From Seminavis robusta (Eukaryota > Bacillariophyta > Bacillariophyceae > Naviculales > Naviculaceae), in contig CAICTM010001666.1 in the NCBI GenBank assembly GCA_903772945.1, positions 1-24,797 on the forward strand: 24,797 nt of DNA, in the 5' to 3' direction. Below the pieces are notes generated by a model. It did no database searches. It worked only from the letters and a program-made list of their open reading frames with translations, and was not told where the DNA came from. This document shows, piece after piece, positions 1-9,935 of the stretch (positions within the stretch are counted from its first letter, which is position 1; each line of letters opens with the position of its first letter). The position numbers and the translations under genes were made by a program.

Positions 1-963
1 TGGTCAACAGGTACACTTATTTGTTATGCTAAACTAAGAATTGTGGGCACACAGGGCTCCTAAAGTCAAATACAGTGGCAATTTCGAATGGCCGCGAAAT
101 GGGACTTCCTACAGGTCGAAAACAGGACTTCAGCCACTCTTTGCATATAAACTTCATCCAGACTCCCTGACCACCAAACATTGATATATAGGTACATTCA
201 TAGTCCAGGACTTCATAATGTCATCAAACATATAGTAATCATGCTTGTCCCAAGACCTCATAGTATCTTCCATCATCTAGGAGTTTGCCCAAAGATACTT
301 ATGGTCATGCCCAAAGATACTATGAGTCATGCCTAAAGACTTAGAGCACAGGCCAACATACAATATCCCAGAGTAAACACTTCCAGGCAGCAACTTGTTC
401 CAGGGACAGAAAGCTGAGAAACAGCACTACTGTGTAAACACACAAAGACAGACACAGTGGGAAGCCAGCGTAATGTTTTCACATCATTTGGCTCAAATCC
501 AACTCCTGTCACTCCCTTGGGTTGGTGGCACAAACACAGAGAACAAACATACAGGGGTAAGGTGGCTCTTCAATCATCAAATCGCCAGTAAAGTACCTGC
601 TTGCAGAGCGGTACATCTTGTGGGGTCCAAGAGCTTGGTACCCATATCCGCGAGGTTCCATCCTGATGCGATCTCCCAACCCTGGCAACACCTATGGCAA
701 CAGCTTCCCTGCACTTGTGGTAGGCGCAGCATGGTGCTTCTTCTTGAGGGAGGAGGACGGCAAATGTAGGTTGTTGACAACTGACTGTTGTCAACCAAGA
801 TGGAGGTTGGTTCTTCACTTCAACTCACAACATCTGGCCTTGTACCTCATGCAAGGGCAGCCTCAACTGGACAAAGGATTGTACCTATTGCACCTGATAG
901 CACCTGCTATTTGCACCCAAACTACCTTGAAACCTGTCTTGAGCTGACCTCAAGACTTTGCCA
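1..963. other. Left flank, no gene recognised
   Basis: I see no convincing coding region here. Short ORFs overlap on both strands without recognisable motifs. The only local structure is a small degenerate tandem repeat at 287-342: two units of about 22 bp (gcccaaagatactNatg...tcat) and a partial third. The right edge is the junction with the inverted LTR fragment at 964. Confidence 0.5.
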
Positions 964-1042
964 ACGAGAGGCTCAGTCATGAGTCGAACTCAAACCCTAT
1001 CTAGGATCGAGTCGCGAATAAGGCTAAGAGCCGTGTATTGCA
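964..1042 (-). repeat. Inverted copy of LTR tip (left arm)
   Basis: These 79 bp are the reverse complement of 3273-3351 with a single mismatch (971 against 3344). The inner edge (1042) coincides exactly with the presumed LTR terminus (TGCAATAC... reading leftwards). The sequence to its right goes directly into gag-pol coding sequence. Confidence 0.95.
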
Positions 1043-1043
1043 C

Positions 1044-2760
1044 AAGGCGCTTGCCGAATTCGACTTCAATCATTCGGATGGAGAGATCTCCGTCTGAGGA
1101 TTAGGCCAGGATGATGATTCAACGGAACCATGTTCCGATTTCTCATACCTAAGTGATGAAGATATCTCACTAAATAGTAAACAAGATTTGTTTGCAACTA
1201 ATGAAGTCTACGGCAAATTAGATAATTGCCTAGCAACTACTCAACTAGACTCTGACGATCTGTTCAGCATCGTTAACTTCGTCCATGGCCAATCAACTCA
1301 TCAACGTCGCAAGACAAGAGACCTCGAAACTATCGTCTATGTTAGATTTAACAGACGAGAGAAAGGGAAACAAAAACCCGTTACACTCTGTTGCTTACTG
1401 GATACAGGAGCATCCGGAACTTTAATTACTCAAACTCATGCTAAGAGTTTACTCATGAAGAATCATGGGGGCGTCCAAACATTAGCAGTGTAAGGGCACA
1501 CTCGTGATTCCTGAGTTCCACGATAATAGAATTATCGAATGGAATTTGCACGTCACCAAGAACTTGGGGGCGCAAGACATGATCATAGGTCAAGACACTC
1601 TCTTCGACCTAAGAATCAAGTTTGATTTCACTACCATGTCATTGGAGTGGAACAGCGTATTTTTCCCTGCGAAAGATGGCGATACCGATAGAAAGGAGAA
1701 CTTCTCCATTCCCGATCCTGCAGCTGTCAGCGACAATGCAGATAGTCTCAAGAAGATTCTTGATACGACATACGAACAAGCAGACTTAAGGCAGATGTGC
1801 CAGAGTCGAAACCAGTTAAATAAGGAAGAGCAAGAACTGCCTCATGCCTTTTCAACCAAGTGCTTCGGCCCAGTCGAGGATACTTGGGGAGAGTTGCGAA
1901 TGGACGACTACGAAGTAGAACTTCGTCCCGACGCTAAATCCTATTACACTAGGGCTCACCCTACTCCACGGGTCCATACCAACACTCTTAAGAAGGAGGT
2001 TGAACGTCTCTGCGAGGCAGGAGTACTCAAGAAGGTGAATCGCTCCGAGTGGACGGCACCAACTTTTATCATTCCCAAGAAAAAGGGATCTGTACGATTC
2101 ATCTCTGATTTTCGGGAACCGAACAAAAGGATCAAGCGGAAGCCTTATCCTATCCCAAAAATACAGGACATGCTCTTGAACCTAAATGGATTCAAGTGCG
2201 CTACTAGTCTAGACCTGAACACGGGACACTACCACATCGAGCTGTCACCTCACTCGAAGCAACACTGTACCATTGCACTCCCGAGGGGAAAGCACGAGTA
2301 CCAGAGGTTACCAATGGGCCTATGTAATAGTCCCGACATCTTCCAAAGGAAGATGAAAGCACGCATGCATGACTTAGAAAATGTCCGTGCATACATTGAT
2401 GATCAACTCATCCTAACTGACGTCGATCTGGCAGATCGCGTTGAATAGTTAGACGACCTTTTCCAAAGACTTCAAGAAGTCGGGGTTGAAATCGACACTA
2501 CCAAGGCCTTCCTCGAAAAGGAAGAACTGGAGTATCTAGACAGTTGGACTACTCGAGAAGGAATCCAACCCTTAACTAAAAAAGGATAACAGATGTGATC
2601 CAGCTATCGCTCTTCCTACCAACAGGAAGGAACTTCGTAGATTCATTGGACCAACGAACTACCAAGGGCTGCTCCAAGACAGCAGACGGAGTAACCACCG
2701 TTCTGAAAAAGACGTGGTTTACCCAGTATCCATGACCGGTTGTCATGGACAGAGAACGTG
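1044..2760 (+). pseudogene. pol: Ty3/gypsy gag-pol remnant (protease, RT)
   Basis: Polyprotein of a Ty3/gypsy element, broken by several lesions. One frame runs from 1044, has a stop at 1095-1097, continues as an acidic linker and reaches the aspartic protease active site DTGAS at 1401-1415. It ends at a stop at 1491-1493. The frame then shifts by one and continues from about 1495 as the protease C-terminus and reverse transcriptase. Typical Ty3 blocks follow: APTFIIPKKKGSVRFISDFR, then KPYPIPKIQDML, then the catalytic YIDD at 2392-2403. A TAG at 2446-2448 interrupts the palm/thumb, the same frame reads on to 2587, and a further shift gives the conserved LPTNRKELRRFIG block at about 2612-2650. 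No RNase H catalytic residues and no integrase are seen. This copy is dead. Confidence 0.9.
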
Positions 2761-3272
2761 AGTCCCGTGCAGAGGTCGAGAAGACTCTCCGGGATGAACA
2801 TGGACTTCGTCGCAAGTTCACGCGCGTTAATCGTGACAAGACTCACTACATCCGTTTCCAAGCAAACCGGAAAAACATTAAGGAACGTCGCCAACACCTT
2901 ATCCAGAAAAACACCGATAAGGAGAACATGACACGTATCCCTCATCAACACCATGTGAACGATACTATGATGATTCATCAGTATCCAAACCGTTAGTACG
3001 GTCAGCCAACGCACAAGGTCCTTACCACACAGACCGAGTCAATAACAATGGCACTGTACGGCTCTGACATACTACCACCAGTAGCGGCACAGTCTACCAG
3101 ACTTGGAACATAAGGTATTTACACCCATACAAGGCCTGATCCCCTTGTAGGATTGCCATCGTGCGATGCACATGTCTACATCCAATCTCCGGAGAGTGCC
3201 CCGCACTTTAATTCATATGTTCTCCTTGTCCGACTGATGTCGTGCCTTCCGTGACCCTTGTCAGGGGGCGAA

Positions 3273-3679
3273 TGCAATACACGGCTCTTAGCCTTATTCG
3301 CGACTCGATCCTAGATAGGGTTTGAGTTCGACTCATGACTGAGTCTCTCGTGAATAGTCATCGAGACAGGGTTCTCAATGACCGCTCTAGTCATACTAGG
3401 TTGATGATGAAACATCGCTCTAGATATTTAGCCAGCGTGGAGTACTTCCACGCTACTAGATAAATGCTAGACGAATCTTCCACGCGTTCCGTTTTTGGAT
3501 CGTGGAGTGAGTAGGATTGCTACCGCAACCTACTCTATCACACTCTACAGTCTCCCGCGGGAGTTCAGATCTACGATCCTTTGATTGTGGATCTCTCTCG
3601 TTGATTAGTTTTTCATAGCTTTCTAATCCTCTCATAACTTTCATTCTCTCAAACTCAAAACACTCGAAAGATCTTTACA
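3273..3679 (+). repeat. Probable 3' LTR of the gypsy element
   Basis: The start is set by three signs: a purine-rich tract just upstream, a TG dinucleotide, and the exact edge of the inverted repeat with 964-1042. The end is chosen at ...TTTACA (3679), giving a TG...CA element of about 407 bp. No second full copy is in the window and I see no clear target duplication, so the end is a guess. The strongest part is 3273-3351. Confidence 0.55.
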
Positions 3680-3966
3680 CTAGCTTTTAGCGTAGTGCAC
3701 ATGGAGTTGTCGCCTGTTGGGTTGGGATGTTTCTGCGATGACTGGAATGACCTGCCCATTTCCTCCTCCTGTGCCTGCTCATATTCTCTCTGTTGCGTTT
3801 CCAATTCAAACACTTCCAGCTTTCTGAGCTCTGCCTCTCTAATGTCCCCACGGCTCCTGGCAGCCACGATATCCATCAAATCATCCTCATCATCCATTTT
3901 TTGAGCTGCAGAAGGTTCCATTTTTGAGTCTTCCTCGTCATCCATTTGAGCTGCAGAACCTTCCAT
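3655..3966 (-). CDS. Truncated acidic hypothetical protein
   Basis: A minus-strand ORF starts at an ATG (3966) and runs into the LTR, where it stops. About 95 codons (3680-3966) lie outside the LTR. The N-terminus contains a direct repeat (EGSAAQMDDEEDSK followed by EPSAAQKMDDEDD). A charged, probably helical stretch rich in Glu, Arg and Gln follows (AELRKLEVFELETQQREYEQ). I recognise no domain. The last residues are encoded by the LTR, so the natural C-terminus is likely missing: the retroelement insertion probably beheaded the 3' part of a host gene. It could also be a chance ORF. Confidence 0.4.
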   Translation of the reverse strand: MEGSAAQMDDEEDSKMEPSAAQKMDDEDDLMDIVAARSRGDIREAELRKLEVFELETQQREYEQAQEEEMGRSFQSSQKHPNPTGDNSMCTTLKASVKIFRVF

Positions 3967-4467
3967 TAATTTTGCCGAACTTACTGGTACCAGTAAGACA
4001 AAGGAAAGTTACTATGGATAATCTAGAGAGAGCTAAGATGAGGATGGGGACAGAGCGCGAGGGGAGGGCACGATGCAGGAACGAAAGGCAAGCAATCAAG
4101 GGTGCAAGCAGGGCAACATGGAAACCAAGGAAAGGGGGGAAGACAGGAGGGCAGGGAGGAGCGAAGGAGCAAGACTAGTAGCGGAAGAGATCGAAGGCAC
4201 CACAGTCATCCCAATGCTTGGAATGGTTTGTGGTGATTGCTGCGGATTGTTATTGCTGGGTGCTCTTCCAAATAAAAGCCAGCAAGGATGGTTGAGGCTC
4301 AGATAGTGCTCAGGTCTGCCATTCGACCGTGACATTGTTCGCGGTCCAACCAACTTTCCAGCTTCATTTTTTCCAGTTCATTATTTCTTGACAGAGCACA
4401 CCACAGCACAACAAGGTCTTGCCATCAATAGCTAGCTAGTCCATAGACAACCTCCAACTACATAATC
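3967..4467. other. Intergenic, upstream of RRP15 gene
   Basis: Five hundred bases between the truncated ORF and the RRP15-like gene. Two overlapping plus-strand ORFs of about 80 codons (3924-4178, 4073-4306) are Lys/Arg/Gly-rich and look like chance readings of a purine-rich stretch. A perfect 10-bp palindrome, ctggtaccag, lies near 3982. No clear TATA box is seen. The 5' UTR of the downstream gene must lie here. Confidence 0.5.
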
Positions 4468-5766
4468 ATGGCGGGCAAGAACAATAATAAACGACAACAT
4501 CAGTATTCCAAAGCTAGCAAGAAGAAGAAGCTTAAAAAGGGAGAGGAACTTGAAATTGACGAACGAGAATTGGATCGATTTGCTGGATCCAGTGATGAGG
4601 AAGGGGAACATAATGGCAAACAAAAGAAAAGAGTGGATGATGATGATCAAGAGGATGAAGCAGTTGTGAGTTTGGCATCCTCCAGTGATGAGGAAGATGC
4701 TGACCAAGAGGAAGTAGCAGGCTCTTCCAAGAAACAGAAAAAGAAGAAACAGGCAAAAATGACCAAACAGAAAAAGAAGGTGGAACACAAATCATCAGAT
4801 GAGGAAGAAGAGGATGCACAAACTGAGGCAAAACATGACGATGATGATGAAGGTGTCGTTGGAGATGAAGAAGATTCGGAAAGTGAAGAAGAGGACGATT
4901 TTTTCGACAATAAACACAAACAGGGAGCCGCGGGAATGGCCAATGCCATGGCCAAAATTCTGGGAACAACTTCCACACAAAAGTCGTCAGCCGTCTTGTC
5001 CAAAACCACCACACCCCTCCAACGACAGTTACAGCAAGAAAAAGAAGAGGCACAACAGCGCAAAGACAAGCGACAAGGCAAAGAAAAAGAACCACTGCCG
5101 GCACTCCACATTCCCCTTTCCGTGGCCACGTCTCTGACACTAAATGAAGACAGCAAAAGTAGTGTCGCCCAGGAATTGGAACAAGAACGACTCCATCGAC
5201 GTGTGGCCACACGAGGTGTAGTGGCACTGTTTAACGCTGTGGCACAACATCAACAAGAACGAAAGAAAAAGCAAGAAGAAACGACACATGTCAAGAACAA
5301 GGAGGTACAGAAAATGACCAAACATGGATTCTTGGATATGATCAAGACTGCGGCAGCCGCCAATACAACTGGCAACAAGAACAAGGAGGAATCATCCTCT
5401 AAAAACAACAAGTCCACCAGCAAATGGGCTGCCATGCAGGAGGATCTGCTGCTCAATCCAAAAAAGGTATGTACTGTCTATTGAATGGTTGGATGGATGC
5501 ATAATACTGCAACTTTGTTTTTGGTTGCATTCGTACGTACTGACAATCCAAAATTTTTATCCAAACATTGCTTGCTACTGTAGAATTGGGATGAAGAAGA
5601 GGACGATGATTCACTGGACAATGACAGCAACAATGAAAAAGATATTGAAGATATGAAGAGCGAAAAGGATGATGATGCTGATGAAAAGAAAGGATCCTCC
5701 AAGGACGGAGCCAGTGGTAAAAAGGGCGAAGCGAGCAAGCACAAAAAGAAGAAACGAAAGCAATAA
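4468..5766 (+). CDS. RRP15: RRP15-like ribosomal RNA processing protein
   Basis: Predicted nucleolar protein for 60S subunit assembly (pre-rRNA processing), by family resemblance to Rrp15. Two exons, 4468-5466 and 5584-5766, are joined by a 117-bp GT-AG intron and give 393 residues. Residues 1-150 are alternating Lys-rich and Asp/Glu/Ser-rich tracts, as in many nucleolar factors. The conserved core spans about residues 153-340: MANAMAKILG, then VLSKTTTPLQRQ with a basic helix, then LHRRVATRGVVALFNAVAQH, then a FLDMIK block. Splicing joins LLLNPKK to NWDEEEDDDS, the family's usual W-D/E ending, and the tail finishes in a Lys-rich stretch. Without splicing the ORF stops five codons into the intron. 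The ATG at 4468 sits in a good context (atcATGGCG). The family call is strong; function is inferred. Confidence 0.88.
5467..5583 (+). other. Spliceosomal intron of the RRP15-like gene
   Basis: Donor gtatgt at 5467, acceptor ctgtag ending at 5583, phase 0. It contains an early in-frame stop. The 117-bp length fits short diatom introns. Confidence 0.88.
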
Positions 5767-6350
5767 ACAATACTGTAGAAGCTCTTTCGTGTCCATATGA
5801 CTTGAATAGCTAAAACTTGATCCACCAGCTTTCACCTGTCTCTTCCCTTTTGTGGGAAGAGTCCAGTCTACCGAATTGGATCGAGTGTCAAACATTCTAC
5901 AAAGACGCCTATGATACCCCGTACTTTGGTTTGAGTCATCCTATTGAATTCAGTGGGTAGAGCCAGCAGCTGCCCAGCATACATAGCAACAAACTCGTGA
6001 CTAGCTACCTACTGTTTTATTTTAGTATTGGTTGCACTGCCTTGCCACTCTCTCTCTCTCTCTCTCTCCGATCTTCACTGCAGGCATGATGCAACTGGCA
6101 GAATAGGGATGCATCAGCAAAGACAATTTGTTCTACTTGATCAAGCTACAGTTCTCGAGGGGGTGAGCAGATGATTGCTTTGCAAAAGCCCAACTCTACT
6201 GCTCCGTCGAAACATCCCTGGCCATCTCGATGAGCGTTCTTTGTTTGTTCTTCGTTTGTTTGTTGTTGACTGCGTACAGTGTCATTGTTCGGAGATGTGA
6301 AATGCAGTGCATCTCCTAAAGACGACTGGGGACTATTGCCCTCACGTGCA
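5767..6350. other. Convergent intergenic region
   Basis: This lies between the 3' ends of the RRP15-like gene and the minus-strand membrane protein gene, so it should hold both 3' UTRs. It contains a (TC)n microsatellite of about 20 bp at 6048-6067. I see no further gene. Confidence 0.55.
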
Positions 6351-8756
6351 TCATACCTGCATAAATTCCGTTCCCCTGTCACTTACATAGCACTCAAAAC
6401 CTTGTTGACTAGGAGTTCCAGCGGAATCTTCGCTTGTCACGTTCGCTTCAATGTCTGCCATATCATCATCATGGAGGCCAGCAACCTCCAAGATTTGCTG
6501 CATCCAATGATCCCGTTCTTGGAGTGTTCCGGCCGAAAGCTTGTAAGCTTCGCGATTATTGACGTGTATCTCAAACACATTCTTGTGCACCAGGTCAAAG
6601 CCGGGCTGGACACTTGTGATATCCTTGATTTTAATGGAACTGCTTTGCTTGCTATTCATGTCCTGGGAATACAAAATCTCCAACGGAGTCAGCTCAAACC
6701 ATCGTTGCTGCCAATGCAACCGCAATCCAAAGGGTCGATTTTTGAGTAGAAATCCACTCTTGAGTGACACACTGGATCGTCGATGGTCGTGTGCCGCCTT
6801 TCGGGCATCCCCGCCTCGCCACCCATCGATGGTCACCAAGACTTCATTGTTGGCTTTGCGATCCAATTCATCCCGTCGAATTTGCCAGTATTGTTCTGCC
6901 GCATCGTCTTCAGACGACGAACCATGAGTATCATCTGCGTCATCGTGAGTACTGCTGGCACCGACATGAGTTGCCTGGACGTGACATCGACGCTTATTCT
7001 TGACCAGTTCATTCCGAAACACAATCCGAAACGACCACGTCTCGTCTCGATTCTCATAGACAATCTCTCCATCAATCCCCGACGTGGGAATCCAATTGGA
7101 CCCGCCACTGCGCGCGACAATGACCACTTCGGCACGCGATGGAATCTCCGACACGGGATAAAAGTAATAGTTGACGGCATTGTCGTGTTTGTCCTGGGCA
7201 TTGAGTGTCTGAATGTACTTTCCCGTTTTCAACTGCAATCCACTTTTGAGTCGCAGGGGTTCATCCGACAAGTTTCGGACGCGCAATAATGTCGTCAAGG
7301 GCATTTCTCCCAACTTTTTGCGCAACGATCCCAGTGCCACCGGTATCCGCTGGGCATCAATCGGTGCCGTTGCCATGGTCGCACGGGGATGACTGCGTTG
7401 CAGCCGACTAAATTCTTTTTGACTGGCTTCTCGAATGTGTTCCGATTGCATCGTGACGAGATTGGCCGTCCGGGCATCGGCTTCGTCAATGTCGTGTAAT
7501 ATCTTGTTGAGTCTCGATGTCAATTCCTCCGGCAGAGCATCCAATTCTTCGGCGGCCGTCGTCAATAGCTGCAGTACTTCTTGTCGTGTTTGAGACCGTC
7601 GTTCCGCTTCGTGTCGCAGCGATGTGACGCGATGATGCAACGATTTCGTCTTGGCACAGAAATTGCGTTCCGCCCGTTCTCTCGTGTTTAGTGATTCCAT
7701 CCGCTCGGTGGATCCCAATTGTTGTGCCGCGGTACTGAACAATTCTTCGGCCGCACGAATAATCTTGGCAAACGGACCCGACTCTAGATTGTGTCCATCT
7801 TGCCAGGAAATATCGTAGACGCCTTGTTTCTTTTTCTCCATGGAATCTTCGGAAAATTTCATAAATAGCACCGTGCCAGAAGTCACCACGACGGTCGCCC
7901 AAAAAATAAAAATGGCACTGGGTGCCTCATACTCCAGTAAGTATTGATTATGCACCAATAATCCTGCCGTGACAAACATGGCCACGACGCCCATGGACAT
8001 GAGATGAATCGCGAGTTTACCCAAAGGATCAATGTACTCATTCACCCATCGTTCGTAGGCTTGATTGACGAGTAGCATTTCATTGGGGCCGGTCGGCAAT
8101 CCTTGTGCCAATTGGAGTTTCCACGCCGTTTGTAAATCGTCACTCAAACAAAATAGTTTGCGTTCTAATATCGACGCCGTGTGTTCGTGCAATCGTCGCA
8201 CGACAATAACCGAACACCAGAGTGAAATGGAAAAGAGGGTACACGACAAGCCCACACCAAAGACATAGACATTGAGCATAATCAACGGTGTACTTGTAGG
8301 TGGACTGCCATCGGCAATCAACGAAAAGACACAACTGAGACAGACCGTATCGCACAACATGATAATATTGAATCGATTGTTCTGATTGGCCAATTCGTCC
8401 CTCAGTGATTCTCGGACTTCGGCACGCCACGATAATTCGTATGCCCGGGAATCTTGATCTCGCGCCAACTTGATCGATTGAGTCGTCAATCGTTCGGCTT
8501 GAAAATACGTGGCCATGGCAACCGCTTGCGATTCGGAATGCTGTTGGGCCGACTGCATACACGATTCTCCATGTCGTACACTTGCTTCGGCCCAATCGGC
8601 CGTCCAAAGGCGTTTGGCTTGTCGCATTTGGAGTTTGAACAAATCACGGGTCAAATCCAAATCCGTCTTGCCCATGCCCAATCCCACCATGGTGGCTCCG
8701 GCGGATCCAGCCGCTTCCGCTGCCTTGGCGGCGCCCAATGCAAATGCGACGGGCAT
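6351..8756 (-). CDS. Four-TM coiled-coil protein with PH domain
   Basis: An uninterrupted 801-residue ORF with an ATG at 8756. In order: an amphipathic N-terminal region; four hydrophobic segments at about 130-149, 158-187, 246-268 and 280-298; a charged coiled-coil-like region at about 330-455; a beta-rich domain of unknown family at about 470-595; an acidic Ser/Asp linker; and a pleckstrin-homology domain at about 664-760 (SGFLLKNRPFGLRLHWQQRW, with the closing Trp in DHWMQQI). PH domains bind phosphoinositides or protein partners, so action at a membrane is likely. The helix count, the LSWR-containing basic stretch just before TM1 (about 108-111) and the cytosolic coiled coil resemble Orai calcium channels, but a conserved pore Glu is not evident to me, so that identity is tentative. 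The upstream sequence is rich in AAC/AAT repeats, typical of a 5' UTR. Confidence 0.8.
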   Translation of the reverse strand: MPVAFALGAAKAAEAAGSAGATMVGLGMGKTDLDLTRDLFKLQMRQAKRLWTADWAEASVRHGESCMQSAQQHSESQAVAMATYFQAERLTTQSIKLARDQDSRAYELSWRAEVRESLRDELANQNNRFNIIMLCDTVCLSCVFSLIADGSPPTSTPLIMLNVYVFGVGLSCTLFSISLWCSVIVVRRLHEHTASILERKLFCLSDDLQTAWKLQLAQGLPTGPNEMLLVNQAYERWVNEYIDPLGKLAIHLMSMGVVAMFVTAGLLVHNQYLLEYEAPSAIFIFWATVVVTSGTVLFMKFSEDSMEKKKQGVYDISWQDGHNLESGPFAKIIRAAEELFSTAAQQLGSTERMESLNTRERAERNFCAKTKSLHHRVTSLRHEAERRSQTRQEVLQLLTTAAEELDALPEELTSRLNKILHDIDEADARTANLVTMQSEHIREASQKEFSRLQRSHPRATMATAPIDAQRIPVALGSLRKKLGEMPLTTLLRVRNLSDEPLRLKSGLQLKTGKYIQTLNAQDKHDNAVNYYFYPVSEIPSRAEVVIVARSGGSNWIPTSGIDGEIVYENRDETWSFRIVFRNELVKNKRRCHVQATHVGASSTHDDADDTHGSSSEDDAAEQYWQIRRDELDRKANNEVLVTIDGWRGGDARKAAHDHRRSSVSLKSGFLLKNRPFGLRLHWQQRWFELTPLEILYSQDMNSKQSSSIKIKDITSVQPGFDLVHKNVFEIHVNNREAYKLSAGTLQERDHWMQQILEVAGLHDDDMADIEANVTSEDSAGTPSQQGFECYVSDRGTEFMQV

Positions 8757-9935
8757 TGTTTGTTAGTTGTTGTTATTGTTGTAATTGAAATGGTAGTAGT
8801 ACTGTAGTTATAGAAGTGTCTAGCTAGAATGAAGCAGACTAAAATAGTGCAGTGGCGTTGGAAGTGTTGGATGGTGGATTGTGTTTTGTGTGGTGTGGGT
8901 TGAATAATGAAGAGGAAAAGCCAATAGCTTCCGTTTGGACGCCGAGTCATGGATACTCACGCAGGAATGGTCGGATGCACATAATAATCAATCGCCGATG
9001 GACATTGGCTTGGACCCCAGGAACTCCTGGCGACACACATGAGGCCAACCAGTCCCTAACACATAAAAATAAAACATGTGAGATTTAACAGAGAAAAAGA
9101 CGGAGTTAGCCAAGAGCACAAGACAACACTCAAGGAGAATACGCAGTCCAGTCACGAACCAAGACACTTACACCGATGCGATATCGCGATTGCGACAAAC
9201 TTAGAAGGAAAAGCGGACATGTACGCCATGGCGCCGCACCAACAACACAACAGCACAACAGCAACCAACACATGGCAAGGAGATCATCTCGACTGTGGAA
9301 TGAAACCAGGAAGTAACCCAAAAGAGATGGTAGCCAGATGCTGCTGCTTGTGGTGTGGTGAATAGGTTGTCTCGCAAGGCGAAACCATGGGAAACAATGG
9401 GACTTGGAAAATAGGAAGAAAAAATGCTGACACAGGCAAATTGAAGACACCAGTGTTGTTGAAGACACCAGCATTGTAGCTGGAGTTTCATATGCGCACC
9501 CAAAATAGTTGCAACCGCCATTGTGTCGAGGATGGAGTGTTTGGTGAGAAGAGCCAGGAAGAAATGACGACGCTTCTACTGGACTCGAAAAGGGACTCTT
9601 TTGCTTCCTGCTGCTTGCCTGTGAAACCGCTAGCCAGTCTGTCAAGAGAAGTAAGAGAGCAACACAAAAGGTTAGTAAACAAAGGAAAAAGGGAACAAAA
9701 GCAACAAAACAAAACCACTAACCTCATGGTCGCTGTTTCTTCACTGGATGGAATGAAAACCAAGTCAAAACGGAGCTCCTGGAATATTCTCCCGCCAAAC
9801 CAGCCCACCGAACCAAATTTTCGGTATGCCAACCAATTGGCGCACCTTTCAAACCAATGCGATATAATGAAATGAATACGGAGAGCAACCAAAGAATGGA
9901 AGCAAAAGGAGTTGGCGAGCATGGAATTGAGGTAG
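8757..9935. other. Divergent intergenic region, possible decayed exons
   Basis: The left end holds the 5' UTR of the minus-strand membrane gene. For 9492-9875 the plus strand is open in the same frame as the gene that follows, and it stays coding-like up to stops at 9873 and 9933. On the minus strand an 84-bp stretch (9639-9722) has good intron signals (gttagt...cttgacag), and ORFs of 82-174 codons flank it. None matches a family I know, so I do not call a gene. Confidence 0.4.

Larger units (their letters stand above)
964..3679 (+). mobile_element. Degenerate Ty3/gypsy LTR retrotransposon
   Basis: This is the remains of an LTR retrotransposon lying on the plus strand. Seen directly: late gag-pol coding sequence with aspartic protease and reverse transcriptase, then decayed sequence, a purine-rich polypurine-tract-like stretch (tcagggggcgaa, about 3261-3272) and a probable 3' LTR from 3273. 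There is no 5' LTR, primer binding site or gag. Instead a 79-bp segment (964-1042) is an inverted copy of the first 79 bp of the 3' LTR, with one mismatch. RNase H beyond its start, and integrase, are not recognisable. The family is assigned from the RT sequence; the copy cannot be autonomous. The right boundary at 3679 is tentative. Confidence 0.85.

Noticed and set aside
2745..2996. 83-codon basic ORF in the retroelement as an accessory gene
   Set aside because: It lies where RNase H should be and has no recognisable motif; more likely decayed pol read in a chance frame.
4532..5227. Long minus-strand ORFs opposite the RRP15-like gene
   Set aside because: They are shadows of Lys/Asp/Glu/Ser-rich coding sequence on the plus strand, which has clear family motifs.
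6833..7289. Overlapping ORFs within the PH-domain gene
   Set aside because: The 801-codon frame contains recognisable PH and membrane segments; the others have none.
9130..9645. 171-codon minus-strand ORF as a gene
   Set aside because: Cys/Ser/Leu-rich low-complexity reading with no motif; an alternative spliced reading is possible but unsupported.
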